NCBI GenBank assembly: GCA_903873705.1
Contig: CAIQPK010000090.1
Span: forward strand, 167,637 to 231,636
Length of the DNA: 64,000 nt
Direction of reading: 5' to 3'
From: an uncultured Acidobacteriota bacterium
GTDB taxonomy: Bacteria > Acidobacteriota > Terriglobia > Terriglobales > Acidobacteriaceae
Position numbers and translations under genes: made by a program. Positions 7,962 through 16,006 of this stretch are shown here, one piece after another. The notes beneath the pieces are model-generated. The model was not told where the DNA came from, ran no database searches, and saw only the letters and a program-made list of their open reading frames with translations. The first letter of the stretch is position 1, and each line of letters begins with the position of its first letter.

Positions 7962-8849
7962 ATGAACTGCCTCGATACCGACACGCGCGCCAAAGTCATC
8001 CGCTGCCTTATTGAAGGCTGCTCGATCCGCGCTACCGTCCGCATGACTGGCGTTGCCAAGAACACCATTGCAAAGCTACTGGAAGATATCGGCTGCGCCT
8101 GTGCCCACTATCACAATCGGCATGTGAGGAACCTGCGAGTGCGACGGTTGCAGTGTGATGAGATTTGGTGCTTCGTCGGAGCCAAAGCCAAGAACACTCA
8201 CTACGACAAGAAGGCTGAAGGATGGGGCGACATATGGACCTGGGTGGGAATCGACGCCGATACAAAGCTAGTTGTCGGCTACCTCGTAGGAGGCCGTGAC
8301 GCGGGCTGGGCGATGGAGTTCATGCAAGACTGTGCCGACCGCATCAAGGGCCGCGTACAGGTCAGCACAGACGGCCACAGAGCCTACTTTAGCGCCGTCG
8401 AAGGCGCGTTCGGTATGGATGTGGACTACGCCATGATTCAGAAGATTTACGGGGCATCCTCAGAGCACGAAACCCGCTACTCTCCGGCCACCTGCATCGG
8501 CTGTGACATCAAGGTTGTCAGCGGTAATCCAGACCCCAAGCACGTATCCACCAGCTTTGTAGAGCGTCAGAACCTCACCATGCGGATGGGGATGCGTCGC
8601 TTCACTCGGCTTACCAACGGATTCAGCAAGAAAGCAGACAATCACCGTCATGCGGTTGCGTTGCACTACATGTATTACAACTTCTGCCGTGTGCATCAGA
8701 CTTTGCGCGTCACTCCAGCTATGGAGGCGGGCATAGCAAGCCGCGTCTGGACGGTAGAAGAACTCTGCGAACTTCTCCCAAAGCCTACCGTCTCAGCGTC
8801 TACGATTGACCGCGACTTGCTACGGAAGGCTCTCGGGGAAACAGCCTAA
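7962..8849 (+). CDS. IS1-like DDE transposase
   Basis: The 295-residue protein has an N-terminal helix-turn-helix (about 18-45, EGCSIRATVRMTGVAKNTI) and a DDE catalytic core: Asp66 (LQCDEIWCFV), Asp137 (STDGHRAY) and Glu201 (FVERQN). The block after the Glu (RRFTRLTNGFSKKADNH) matches the RLTRKT-cFSkS region of IS1-family transposases. It is encoded in one frame, without the InsA/InsB frameshift of classical IS1, and without the IS1 zinc finger. No ribosome-binding site precedes the ATG, consistent with the near-leaderless promoter. Its presence, together with matching ends and an 8-bp duplication, identifies it as the enzyme that moved the element. Confidence 0.88.
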   Translation: MNCLDTDTRAKVIRCLIEGCSIRATVRMTGVAKNTIAKLLEDIGCACAHYHNRHVRNLRVRRLQCDEIWCFVGAKAKNTHYDKKAEGWGDIWTWVGIDADTKLVVGYLVGGRDAGWAMEFMQDCADRIKGRVQVSTDGHRAYFSAVEGAFGMDVDYAMIQKIYGASSEHETRYSPATCIGCDIKVVSGNPDPKHVSTSFVERQNLTMRMGMRRFTRLTNGFSKKADNHRHAVALHYMYYNFCRVHQTLRVTPAMEAGIASRVWTVEELCELLPKPTVSASTIDRDLLRKALGETA

Positions 8850-9634
8850 GTTTTCCCCACTCTAGCCCTTGCGCGTTCCATGCGGTCTTTGGCGTCCTGT
8901 CGGAGTTTGTGACATTGGCGGTCGAACTCTGCGAATGTTGCCTCGAAGTCCTCATCAGCAGTCGAAGCGTCCGAGAACGACATCAGCAGCGGTTTCAGAA
9001 TCCCATTGAACTCCCGGCCGCGAAACTCAATATCCAAGAGTTGCGAGGGTGGGATTCGTCGCAATCTCCCCTGTTCTGGGAGGATCGTCACCTCGCTAAA
9101 CTTTCCACCGCATCCTGGTACGCTGCTCTTTACCTGCTCCAAAATTTGGACTGCCAAGAGAGCGGCCTTGTCGGCGGGTTCCCGCTCTGGGCTCAACCCT
9201 CTGGACAGATAGTGCCCAAGCGTCTCCCCCGCACCAAGAAACGCGCTTACGGTTACCGGACGGATCGATGTTCCTGACGTTTGCAGCAGACGCAGGTCTC
9301 CCCCGTCCTTGATGCCGATAAGCAGACTAATGAACGGCTTCGGGTCTGACGGGTAATGCCGTATGTGGTTGCGGTGAACCTTCATAACAACGTCTTCGAT
9401 AATCTCTTCGATCTCGTCAGCGGTCTTCGCAAACTGACCTTGAATCTTGATCTTGCTGACCGTCATTTTGATGAAGTCAGTCCATCCTGATCCGGCGAAA
9501 ACAACGGTTGGACCAGTGACGGAGGCCATCGTGAATATCTTCGATTCCTCGTACTTATCCAAGTCGTTCGTTACTTCAGAATCGGCACAAATCACGATAC
9601 CGTCGCGGCACACAAACCCAGCGGCTATGGTCAT
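8846..9634 (-). CDS. Proteasome-beta-like N-terminal-threonine (Ntn) hydrolase (transposon cargo)
   Basis: The product has 262 residues and begins M-T-I-A-A-G. Removing Met exposes Thr as the nucleophile. Numbered from that Thr, RDGIVICADS places Asp17 exactly as in proteasome beta subunits and HslV, and Lys31 (ESKIF) is close to the canonical Lys33. The AGSGWTDF and GAGETLG loops fit the fold. C-terminally it is longer than HslV, with a charged helical tail (FDRQCHKLRQDAKDRMERA). It is distinct from known cellular proteasome operons because it stands alone in a transposon. An in-frame GTG at 9766 has a near-ideal AGGAGG at 6 nt and would add a 44-residue Pro/Arg-rich propeptide; I prefer 9634 because it exposes Thr directly. 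Confidence 0.72.
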   Translation of the reverse strand: MTIAAGFVCRDGIVICADSEVTNDLDKYEESKIFTMASVTGPTVVFAGSGWTDFIKMTVSKIKIQGQFAKTADEIEEIIEDVVMKVHRNHIRHYPSDPKPFISLLIGIKDGGDLRLLQTSGTSIRPVTVSAFLGAGETLGHYLSRGLSPEREPADKAALLAVQILEQVKSSVPGCGGKFSEVTILPEQGRLRRIPPSQLLDIEFRGREFNGILKPLLMSFSDASTADEDFEATFAEFDRQCHKLRQDAKDRMERARARVGKT

Positions 9635-9775
9635 GGGAGGTTCTTTCTCCTCAAGCCGCTCAGGATAGGGACGCGGGCGTCTCGGTATCGGCTTTGGCAG
9701 AATGATACCCGGTCTCGTATAGGGGTGCCGGACGGCCCACGGAATTTCGCTAATCAACGCCTTCACTGTCCACCT

Positions 9776-9804
9776 CCTGTGGAAAAGCAAACTGACCCAC
9801 TACC
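9776..9804 (-). repeat. Right terminal inverted repeat of transposon, 29 bp
   Basis: It is the exact reverse complement of 5685-5713. Directly inside it lies the AGGAGG that could serve the alternative GTG start of the Ntn hydrolase gene. Confidence 0.95.
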
Positions 9805-9812
9805 TAACCTTC
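9805..9812. repeat. Right target-site duplication TAACCTTC
   Basis: Identical to 5677-5684, outside the left end of the transposon. Confidence 0.9.
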
Positions 9813-9928
9813 CTGTAACAAAAGAATGACAACTCCAGCTGCCGACACACTGCCAGCAATACACCGACGGGCGCGCGAGATCGCCCGCCGCCAGTCGGGA
9901 GAATGTCAGTCTGAAAAGAACCGAAGGT

Positions 9929-10330
9929 TTATTGAAGCGTTTTGGGAATAACGGCGTATTGCAGCAGTATTTCAAACGGAATAATTTCCAGCGAGGCCTC
10001 GTGGGTGGCCTCCAGCACCACCGGACAGGCGGCTCCAGCGCGCTGCACCTGCAGCCAGCGGGCCGCGCACACACACCACCGGTCGCCCGGTTTCAGGCCG
10101 GGAAAGCCGAAGTGGGGCATCGGCGTCGATAAATCGTTGCCCATATGGGCTGACATGGCCAGGAACTCCTCGGTCACGATGCAGCAAATGGTGTGCAACC
10201 CCAGGTCGTCGGGCCCGGTGTTGCAGCAGCCATCGCGGTAGAACCCGGTGAGCGGATCAAGGCCGCAGGCTTCAAGCGGCTGGCCAAGGACGTTTTTCTG
10301 GGCGGGAGGTTGCTGGCTGTCTGACGGCAT
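9929..10330 (-). CDS. DUF2237 family protein
   Basis: The 133-residue protein has the complete DUF2237 signature: NVLGQPLEACGLDPLTGF near residue 13, RDGCCNTGPDD, a GNDLSTPMPHFGFPGLKPGD block and RWCVCAARW, followed by VVLEATHE near the C-terminus. The family is cytosolic and conserved in bacteria and eukaryotes, but its reaction is unknown; the conserved Cys and His residues suggest metal binding or redox chemistry. It lies just beyond the right transposon end and was probably the neighbour of the TonB receptor gene before the insertion. Confidence 0.88.
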   Translation of the reverse strand: MPSDSQQPPAQKNVLGQPLEACGLDPLTGFYRDGCCNTGPDDLGLHTICCIVTEEFLAMSAHMGNDLSTPMPHFGFPGLKPGDRWCVCAARWLQVQRAGAACPVVLEATHEASLEIIPFEILLQYAVIPKTLQ

Positions 10331-10472
10331 AGGGGTATTCTAGTGCGCCGGATGGGTGATGTACGCACCGGTTGGGAAGCAGATACCTTCAATGCAGATT
10401 GGGCAATATGTATCTTGTTGCGACGCTACCATAGCGTCCAGTAGATACACGGGACCTTGTGGAGGAACAAAA

Positions 10473-12323
10473 ATGATCAGCCGAGCTATTCCAGCATCGT
10501 TGTTACTGTTGAGCGCCGTCGCCGTCACCGGTTGCGGGGTAGGCCTGCAAGACACCACGGGCAGCACTGTTGCGGCCGCCTTCAAGGGCCACATCCAGGG
10601 TGGCCAGCAGCCGGTCGCGCACGCCTCGGTCCAGTTCTTTGCGGCCAGCACGGCGGGATACGCTCATGCCGTTACGGCGATCTCTCCCGTGGTCCCAACC
10701 GACGCCAACGGCCAGTTTTCACTCTCCAGTGCCGTCACCTGCCCTACCGGGACGTCGCAGGCCTACGTGGTCTCTACGAGCGGCAACCCCGGGCTCAACG
10801 AGTCGGGCGGCACCATCAATAACAGCGCCATAGCGCTCGTCGCCGCGCTCGGCAACTGCAACACGCTCAACTCCGCCACCTTCATTAACGTCAATGAAGT
10901 CACGACCGTTGCGGCCGCCTAGGCGCTTGCGCCGTTCGCGACCGACTACAACAAGATTGGCGCCAGCGCGACCAACGCCACCGGCCTCAGCAACGCCTTT
11001 GGCATGGCCGCCAACCTGGCCAGCTACGTGCGCGGCACGTCGCCCGGCGACGCCCCGACCGGCGCGCTGGTACCGTCGGATGAAGTCAACGAGATGGCCA
11101 ACATCCTTGCCAGCTGCGTGAACACGCGCGGTTATACCGTCGGCGACAAGACCCCGTGCGACAACCTCTTTTCGCTGGCCACGCCCCCTGGCGGCACCGC
11201 TCCCACCAACACCTTTGCGGCCGCGCTGGATATCGCCAAGCACCCCGGGAACAACGCCGCGCTGATTGCCGTACTGCCCACGCCGCAAGCGCCGTTCCCG
11301 ACCTCGGCTGGCTACGTTGCACCGCTGGATTGGACGCTGGCCATCACCTTCCCCATCGGCCCCACGGTCGCCACCAACATTGCCATCGACGCCGGCGGCG
11401 ATCTCTGGGCGGTCGCCCCGGACGGTCTCTACGAACTGAGCCCGACGGGTGTCAAGCAGACTTCCTACTCCAACCTGGCCGGCAACACGGTGGCATTTGA
11501 CCCCTCCGGCAACATCTGGGTGGCGCTTTCGGGCAGCAGCCAGATTGCCAAGATGCCGGCAAACCTGAGCACGCCGGCCTTCTTCAACGTCACTACCAGC
11601 GGAGGCGGCGTTGGCGTTGGCGCACTGGCCATCGATGGCAGCGGCAACGCCTGGTACACCTGCCCCGCCTGCACCACCGTCACGGAGATCGACACGGCCG
11701 GCACGGTGAAGGCAGCCAGCCCGTCCAACGGCGGCGGTTTGATCACCACCATCCTCTCCATCGATCCCAGCGAGAACGTCTGGGTGGGCAACATAACCGA
11801 CTCCAGCTTTTTCGTCCTGCAGCCCAACGCCACGCTCTTCCCCTCCGAGCCCTTCAGCTGCGGCTCGGGCTGCGGCCGGTCGGCGTTCATTGCCAACGAT
11901 CATGCCGGGCAGGGCTGGTTCATCGGCAACAACCTGACCCTGGTCAGCGGCGTGGGTGGCACGGCCACCAGCATCAACTCGCCCAGCGGCGGCATCTTCA
12001 ACCCCTCTGCGGTCGCCATCGACGGCGCCGGCTCGGCGTGGGTGGCCAACACCAACAGCATCACCAGCCTTACCCCTGACGTGCCGACCACGGCGGGCAG
12101 CATCAGCCAGTTCGATACGACCGGCACGGCCATCAGCCCCGACACCGGCTACGCCAGCAACAATCTCTCCACGCCGCAGAGCATCGCCATCGACGGCTCC
12201 GGCAACGTCTGGGTCCGCAATACGGGGACGGCTACTGTGACGGCGTTCGTCGGCGCCGCAACGCCCGTCGTGACGCCGTTCTCGGTTGGTCTCGCCAACG
12301 GCACTCTCGGACAGAAGCCCTAA
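10473..12323 (+). pseudogene. Beta-propeller lipoprotein, interrupted by in-frame TAG at 10920-10922
   Basis: GGAGG precedes the ATG at 10473. A lipoprotein signal ends in VTGC (about residue 20). The N-terminal part reads ASVQFFAAST...TTVAAA and then meets TAG; the same frame continues directly with ALAPFATDYNK, so one base (TAC or similar to TAG) separates two halves of what would be a 616-residue protein. The second half has six repeats of the type (A)IDxxGNxWV, as in virginiamycin-B-lyase/NHL propellers. Such lipoproteins are common in Acidobacteriota. It is either a nonsense mutation or a sequencing error; the reading frame beyond the stop is otherwise intact, with no decay visible. Confidence 0.82.
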
Positions 12324-12343
12324 ACATCACCGCATACCAACAG

Positions 12344-12372
12344 AAAAGCCCACGCACAAAGCGTGGGCTTTT
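12344..12372. terminator. Hairpin terminator between convergent genes
   Basis: AAAAGCCCACGC and GCGTGGGCTTTT form a perfect 12-bp stem around ACAAA, followed by TTCTT. It lies between the propeller lipoprotein gene and the ABC-F gene and has A/U tracts on both sides. Confidence 0.85.
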
Positions 12373-12395
12373 TCTTCTCCTGCTTCAGTTCAGAT

Positions 12396-14033
12396 TTACT
12401 TGGCGGTCATCGCCAGCTGCTGCTGGTACTCCTCATACGGCCCCTTGTGGTCCGTGATGTGGAAGTCCGTCGGTCCGCCTTCGAAGTGCCAGATCCGCGT
12501 TCCCGCTTCTTCGATCAGGTCCTGATCGTGGGTGACGAGGAACACCGTGCCTTCATACTTCTGGATGGCCTGGTTCAGCGCATTGATGCTTTCGAGGTCG
12601 AGATGGTTCGTCGGCTCGTCGAAGACCAGCACGTTGGGTTTTTGCAGCATGATCTTGCAGAACAGCAGCCTCGCTGCCTCGCCTCCAGATAGCGCGTCGG
12701 TCTTCTTCAAACCTTCTTCGCCCTTGAAGAGCATCTGGCCCAGAATGCCGCGAATGTCTTCCTTCGCTGCCTTGGGGTCGTACTGGTGCAGCCAGTCCTG
12801 CGCGGTCATGCCGAGCTGGATCGATCCCTTGTGGTCCTGGGCGAAGTAGCCAATCTGCACCTCGTGCCCCCACTTCACTTCGCCCGAGTCGATGGACACA
12901 TCTTTCTCTTCCACGGCCGGTCCGTTCGCGAGCAGCGCCTTCAGCATCGTGCTCTTTCCCTGGCCGTTACGGCCTACCAGCACCACCTTTTCTCCGCGCG
13001 AAACCGACGCCGAGAAGTTGTTGATGACGTGTTCGGTCTTGCCATCGGGCTGGGTGTAGGTCTTGTTGACGCCCTCGAACTCCAGAACGTTCTTGCCCGA
13101 AGGCCGCTCCATCTTGAACGCAATATAAGGACGCGCAATGTTCGACCGTGCCAGGTCGCTGGTCGCCAGCCGTTCGACTTCCTTCTTACGCGAGTTGACC
13201 TGCGACGATCGCGTGCCGGCCGAGAAGCGCGCAATAAAGTCATTCAACTGCGCAATTTTCTTTTCGCGCTGCTCGTTCTGGCTCTCAATCCGCGTGCGGA
13301 TCGAGGTCTTCTGCAGCACCATGTCATCGTAGCCGCCGTTGTAGGTGATGATCGTCTCGTAATCGATGTCGGCGATGTGCGTGCACACGTTGTTGAGGAA
13401 GTGCCGGTCATGCGAGATCGTGATGACGGTGCCGTCGTAGCGATTCAGGAACTCCTCGAGCCAGTGGATCGATTCGAGATCGAGCGAGTTCGTCGGCTCG
13501 TCCAGCAGCAGGGCCTGCGGATTGCCGAAGAGCGCCTGCGCCAGCAGCACGCGCACCTTCTGGCCGCCCTGTAGCTCGCTCATCTTGCGCTCGTGCAGCT
13601 CGTCGGGGATATCGAGACCCTGCAGCAGGATGGCCGCATTCGCCTCAGCCTCGTAGCCGTCCTCGTCGCCGACGATGCCTTCGAGCTCGCCCAGCCGTGA
13701 GCCGTCCTCGTCGGTCATCTCGGCCTTGTTGTAGATGATCTCGCGCTCTTCCATCGCCGCCCACAGCGACTTGTTGCCCATGATCACCGTGTCGACGACG
13801 CGAAAGGCGTCAAACGCATACTGGTCCTGGCTGAGCACGCCCATCTTTTTGGGGCGGACAACGGTACCCTTCTGGGCGTCAATCTCGCCCGTCAGTACCT
13901 TCATGAAGGTGGATTTGCCGGCGCCGTTCGGCCCTGTAAGGCCATAACGGCGTCCGGAGGTAAACGTCACCGAGACGTCTTCGAAGAGCAGCTTCGCGCC
14001 ATAGCGCATGGTCACATTAGAGACAGATATCAT
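12396..14033 (-). CDS. ybiT: ABC-F family ATPase, YbiT type
   Basis: The 545-residue cytosolic protein has two ATP-binding cassettes and no membrane domain. Cassette 1 has Walker A GPNGAGKST, signature LQGGQKVRV and Walker B LLLDEPTNSLD; cassette 2 has GRNGQGKST, LSGGEAARL and LVFDEPTNHLD. A charged linker (SRKKEVERLATSDLARS) joins them. The N-terminus ISVSNVTMRYGAKLLFEDVS closely follows the YbiT subgroup. ABC-F proteins act on ribosomes, either as translation factors or in antibiotic protection; YbiT itself is linked to translation. I chose the ATG at 14033, since the longer frame to 14072 adds 13 residues outside the family alignment. Confidence 0.92.
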   Translation of the reverse strand: MISVSNVTMRYGAKLLFEDVSVTFTSGRRYGLTGPNGAGKSTFMKVLTGEIDAQKGTVVRPKKMGVLSQDQYAFDAFRVVDTVIMGNKSLWAAMEEREIIYNKAEMTDEDGSRLGELEGIVGDEDGYEAEANAAILLQGLDIPDELHERKMSELQGGQKVRVLLAQALFGNPQALLLDEPTNSLDLESIHWLEEFLNRYDGTVITISHDRHFLNNVCTHIADIDYETIITYNGGYDDMVLQKTSIRTRIESQNEQREKKIAQLNDFIARFSAGTRSSQVNSRKKEVERLATSDLARSNIARPYIAFKMERPSGKNVLEFEGVNKTYTQPDGKTEHVINNFSASVSRGEKVVLVGRNGQGKSTMLKALLANGPAVEEKDVSIDSGEVKWGHEVQIGYFAQDHKGSIQLGMTAQDWLHQYDPKAAKEDIRGILGQMLFKGEEGLKKTDALSGGEAARLLFCKIMLQKPNVLVFDEPTNHLDLESINALNQAIQKYEGTVFLVTHDQDLIEEAGTRIWHFEGGPTDFHITDHKGPYEEYQQQLAMTAK

Positions 14034-14089
14034 TACTACTATTTTCGCATGACAGTCGCGAAATGCCGCCAAACGCGGCCCCGACAGGC

Positions 14090-14188
14090 TTAAAACTGTT
14101 CGCCGGCGGAGGTTTGGTCGCGAAATCCGGCGCCGACGTAGGCCGCCGCAACCAGGAGAGTGGGGATAAAGAAAATGATCAGGTCCAT
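14090..14188 (-). CDS. Small membrane protein, 32 residues
   Basis: This short frame reads MDLIIFFIPTLLVAAAYVGA then a polar tail ending EQF. AAGGAG lies 8 nt before the ATG, a good ribosome-binding site, and the hydrophobic stretch (residues 3-20) is long enough for one membrane span. It lies between ybiT and the arsR-type gene on the same strand as both. I know no family. The evidence is the Shine-Dalgarno site plus amphipathic composition; conservation would be needed to prove it. Confidence 0.5.
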   Translation of the reverse strand: MDLIIFFIPTLLVAAAYVGAGFRDQTSAGEQF

Positions 14189-14430
14189 CGTGATACTCCT
14201 TGGCCAGTAGATTCCGGCCGATGTGCTGTTGACGCAGTTAACTTGCTTACGTGCGCCCGTTTGTCTGGGATTCTTTTTGTGACGATTTTTTGCTTCGGCA
14301 AGATCGCTGCCCGTGAAGCAAAACGTTTCGACAACTATCGAATAGATGAAACGCAGCAGGGTGGGATGCAGGATAATTCGATAACCATTGAACTAATTAT
14401 CTTTCCTGGCTTTGGAGTACAGGCACGACG

Positions 14431-14721
14431 TCAGAGCTGGCCGAGCCGGTCAAGGTAGGCCTGCCACACATCGCGCCGGAAGCTGAGATTGGCGGTCCGG
14501 CCTTCGCGCGCGATGTCGATCAGGCCGGCTTCCTGCAACTCCTTCAGGTGATGGGAGATGGTCGCCGGGCTGATGCAATTGTGCTCGTTGAGCTTGCTGC
14601 ACGGCGTGACGGCTCCGCTGCTGATCTGCTGCAGAATCGCAAAGCGCCGCGGGTCGGCCACGGCGCGCGCGATGGCGTCGATCTCATCCTGGGAGAGCCG
14701 TGATTTGCGTACAGCGCTCAT
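14431..14721 (-). CDS. ArsR-family winged-helix regulator
   Basis: The 96-residue protein has the ArsR/SmtB winged helix: VADPRRFAILQQI near residue 21, the recognition helix in SPATISHHLKELQEAGLI and the wing REGRTANLSF. Metal-binding Cys pairs of the classical ArsR site are absent; the two Cys residues (TPCSKLNEHNC) lie before the recognition helix, so redox or metal sensing through them is possible but unproven. It is divergent from the two membrane-protein genes at 14816 and 15330, which may be its targets. A short dyad lies just upstream of its start. Confidence 0.88.
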   Translation of the reverse strand: MSAVRKSRLSQDEIDAIARAVADPRRFAILQQISSGAVTPCSKLNEHNCISPATISHHLKELQEAGLIDIAREGRTANLSFRRDVWQAYLDRLGQL

Positions 14722-14724
14722 ATT

Positions 14725-14741
14725 TCTACCTCTATGGTAGA
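14725..14741. promoter_or_regulatory. Dyad TCTACC-N5-GGTAGA upstream of arsR-type gene
   Basis: A 6-bp inverted repeat with a 5-nt spacer begins 4 nt upstream of the regulator's ATG, where an autoregulatory ArsR operator would be expected. The assignment is inferred from position and symmetry only. Confidence 0.35.
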
Positions 14742-14815
14742 TGACGCTTCAGCCAGGAATGATTCAGTCCGCCACTCCTTCGATGAAGCAGGTCTGATAA
14801 GCTGACGAAACCCTC

Positions 14816-15325
14816 ATGACACCTGACTTTGAGCAAGCTGAGTACCTCCACGCTCCTCCTGTCGTTTCTGCGGAGTTCGATAATGGCGTCTTCCTTCGTT
14901 CGATTGCCTTCGGGCTTGTCGGTGCGCTGGTTGGAGCCCTGGTATACGGCGCGTTCGTGGGCATCACCCACATTCAGATTGGCTACCTTTCCATTGGCGT
15001 GGCGTACCTGGTGGCCAAGGCCATGATGATGGGTTCGAATAATCGTGGCGGCCTTCCCTACCAGGTAACGGCGATCGTGCTGACCTGCACGGCCGTGGCG
15101 TTTGGCAATGCTTTGATGGTCTGGTGGGATGTGAAACCGATCCCCTTCACCGCCCATAACCTGCTGGCACTTGCCAAATACGGCTTCGCAGAACCGTTCC
15201 TCGAGTTCCAGACGTCTCCGGGCAGCGCGCTGCTTGGCCTCTTCATTCTTTTCGTTGGATTACGAGCGGCGTGGCGCATGGCTTCCGGCATTCCCGGCGC
15301 CGTGCGCCATCCCTTCAGCCGATAG
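14816..15325 (+). CDS. Membrane protein, paralogue of the next gene
   Basis: The 169-residue protein has about four hydrophobic segments: roughly 29-50, 54-70, 82-102 and 138-150. The segment IQIGYLSIGVAYLVAKAMM...GGLPYQVTAIVLT matches SIGVGYVIGKAVRS...GRRYQVLAAVLT in the following gene, so the two are paralogues. No known family or transporter motif is recognised. The stop precedes the next start by 4 nt (15326-15329), so the two are almost certainly one transcription unit. Confidence 0.72.
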   Translation: MTPDFEQAEYLHAPPVVSAEFDNGVFLRSIAFGLVGALVGALVYGAFVGITHIQIGYLSIGVAYLVAKAMMMGSNNRGGLPYQVTAIVLTCTAVAFGNALMVWWDVKPIPFTAHNLLALAKYGFAEPFLEFQTSPGSALLGLFILFVGLRAAWRMASGIPGAVRHPFSR

Positions 15326-15329
15326 CCGC

Positions 15330-15938
15330 ATGGCAAAGACGATGAACGATCTTGACTTCACGCGTGCCGAGTTCGTTGAGAGCCCCGGGCAGCACTGCGC
15401 TTGGTGTACTCGCGGCCTTGCCGAAAACTACTTTCAGCTGCAATCGGTGAAGATTTGCGCGGTGTGCGCGGAGCGGGCGCGGCAGGTGATTCCTACACCG
15501 AGCGCCGAAACCTTCCGCAACGCCCTGCTGTTCGGAACGCTGGCCGCGGCCGTTGCGGGTGTGGCTTACTTCATGCTGTGCCGGCTGGCGGAGGGCGGGC
15601 TGATGATGTTCACGTCGATTGGCGTCGGCTACGTGATCGGCAAGGCGGTACGCTCGGCTTCCAAAGGCGTCGGCGGGCGGCGCTACCAGGTGCTGGCGGC
15701 GGTGCTGACGTATCTGGCCGTGGCGACTGGCTCCTCGGCTGCGCTGTTGACCGCCGCTGACGTGCCGGCATGGGCTTACCCGCTGCTGGCCTTCTCGCCC
15801 ATCATTTACTTCTTCACCGGGCACACTGAACTCGCCGCCCTTCAGCTGCTGTTCGCGCTGGCCGGGATTCGGTGGGCGTGGATGCTGCTCGCCGGCAAGC
15901 CGCTGCAGGTGACCGGACCTCATCCCATCACCGAGTAG
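15330..15938 (+). CDS. Membrane protein with N-terminal Cys4 zinc-finger-like domain
   Basis: The 202-residue protein begins with a cytoplasmic domain containing two Cys-x2-Cys pairs (HCAWCTRG and KICAVCAER, about residues 22-50), a likely zinc knuckle. Four to five hydrophobic helices follow. The membrane core matches the upstream gene, which lacks the zinc knuckle. The ATG at 15330 was taken, with an alternative at 15342 (MNDLDFTRAEF). A hairpin terminator follows the stop. Confidence 0.72.
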   Translation: MAKTMNDLDFTRAEFVESPGQHCAWCTRGLAENYFQLQSVKICAVCAERARQVIPTPSAETFRNALLFGTLAAAVAGVAYFMLCRLAEGGLMMFTSIGVGYVIGKAVRSASKGVGGRRYQVLAAVLTYLAVATGSSAALLTAADVPAWAYPLLAFSPIIYFFTGHTELAALQLLFALAGIRWAWMLLAGKPLQVTGPHPITE

Positions 15939-15959
15939 CGCTGCATCTTCCGCAAAAAG

Positions 15960-15986
15960 AAGGGCCAGCCATTGTGGCTGGCCCTT
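15960..15986. terminator. Bidirectional hairpin terminator
   Basis: AAGGGCCAGCCA and TGGCTGGCCCTT form a perfect 12-bp stem with loop TTG. It lies between the membrane-protein operon and the convergent FecR/DUF6600 gene; the A-rich run on its left gives a U-tract for the minus-strand transcript. Confidence 0.82.
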
Positions 15987-16006
15987 CGTGCAAACGTTCG
16001 TGCGAT

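Larger units (their letters stand above)
5685..9804. mobile_element. Cargo-carrying IS1-like transposon, 4,120 bp
   Basis: The boundaries are read directly: 29-bp perfect inverted repeats at 5685-5713 and 9776-9804 (outermost bases GGTAGTGGGTCAGTTT) and an 8-bp duplication TAACCTTC on both sides. Inside is one DDE transposase (7962-8849) and seven other genes unrelated to transposition. The transposase has IS1-family features, and IS1 elements typically make 8-9 bp duplications and have ends starting GGT, so family assignment and ends agree. Intact ends and an exact duplication imply a recent insertion. Gene packing is extreme, with 4-nt overlaps at four junctions. It resembles a transporter IS (an IS with passenger genes) rather than a composite transposon, because there is only one transposase and no flanking IS copies. 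Confidence 0.93.

Noticed and set aside
8846..9790. 314-residue form of the Ntn hydrolase starting in the terminal repeat
   Set aside because: That ATG lies inside the inverted repeat and lacks a ribosome-binding site. GTG 9766 or ATG 9634 are better starts.
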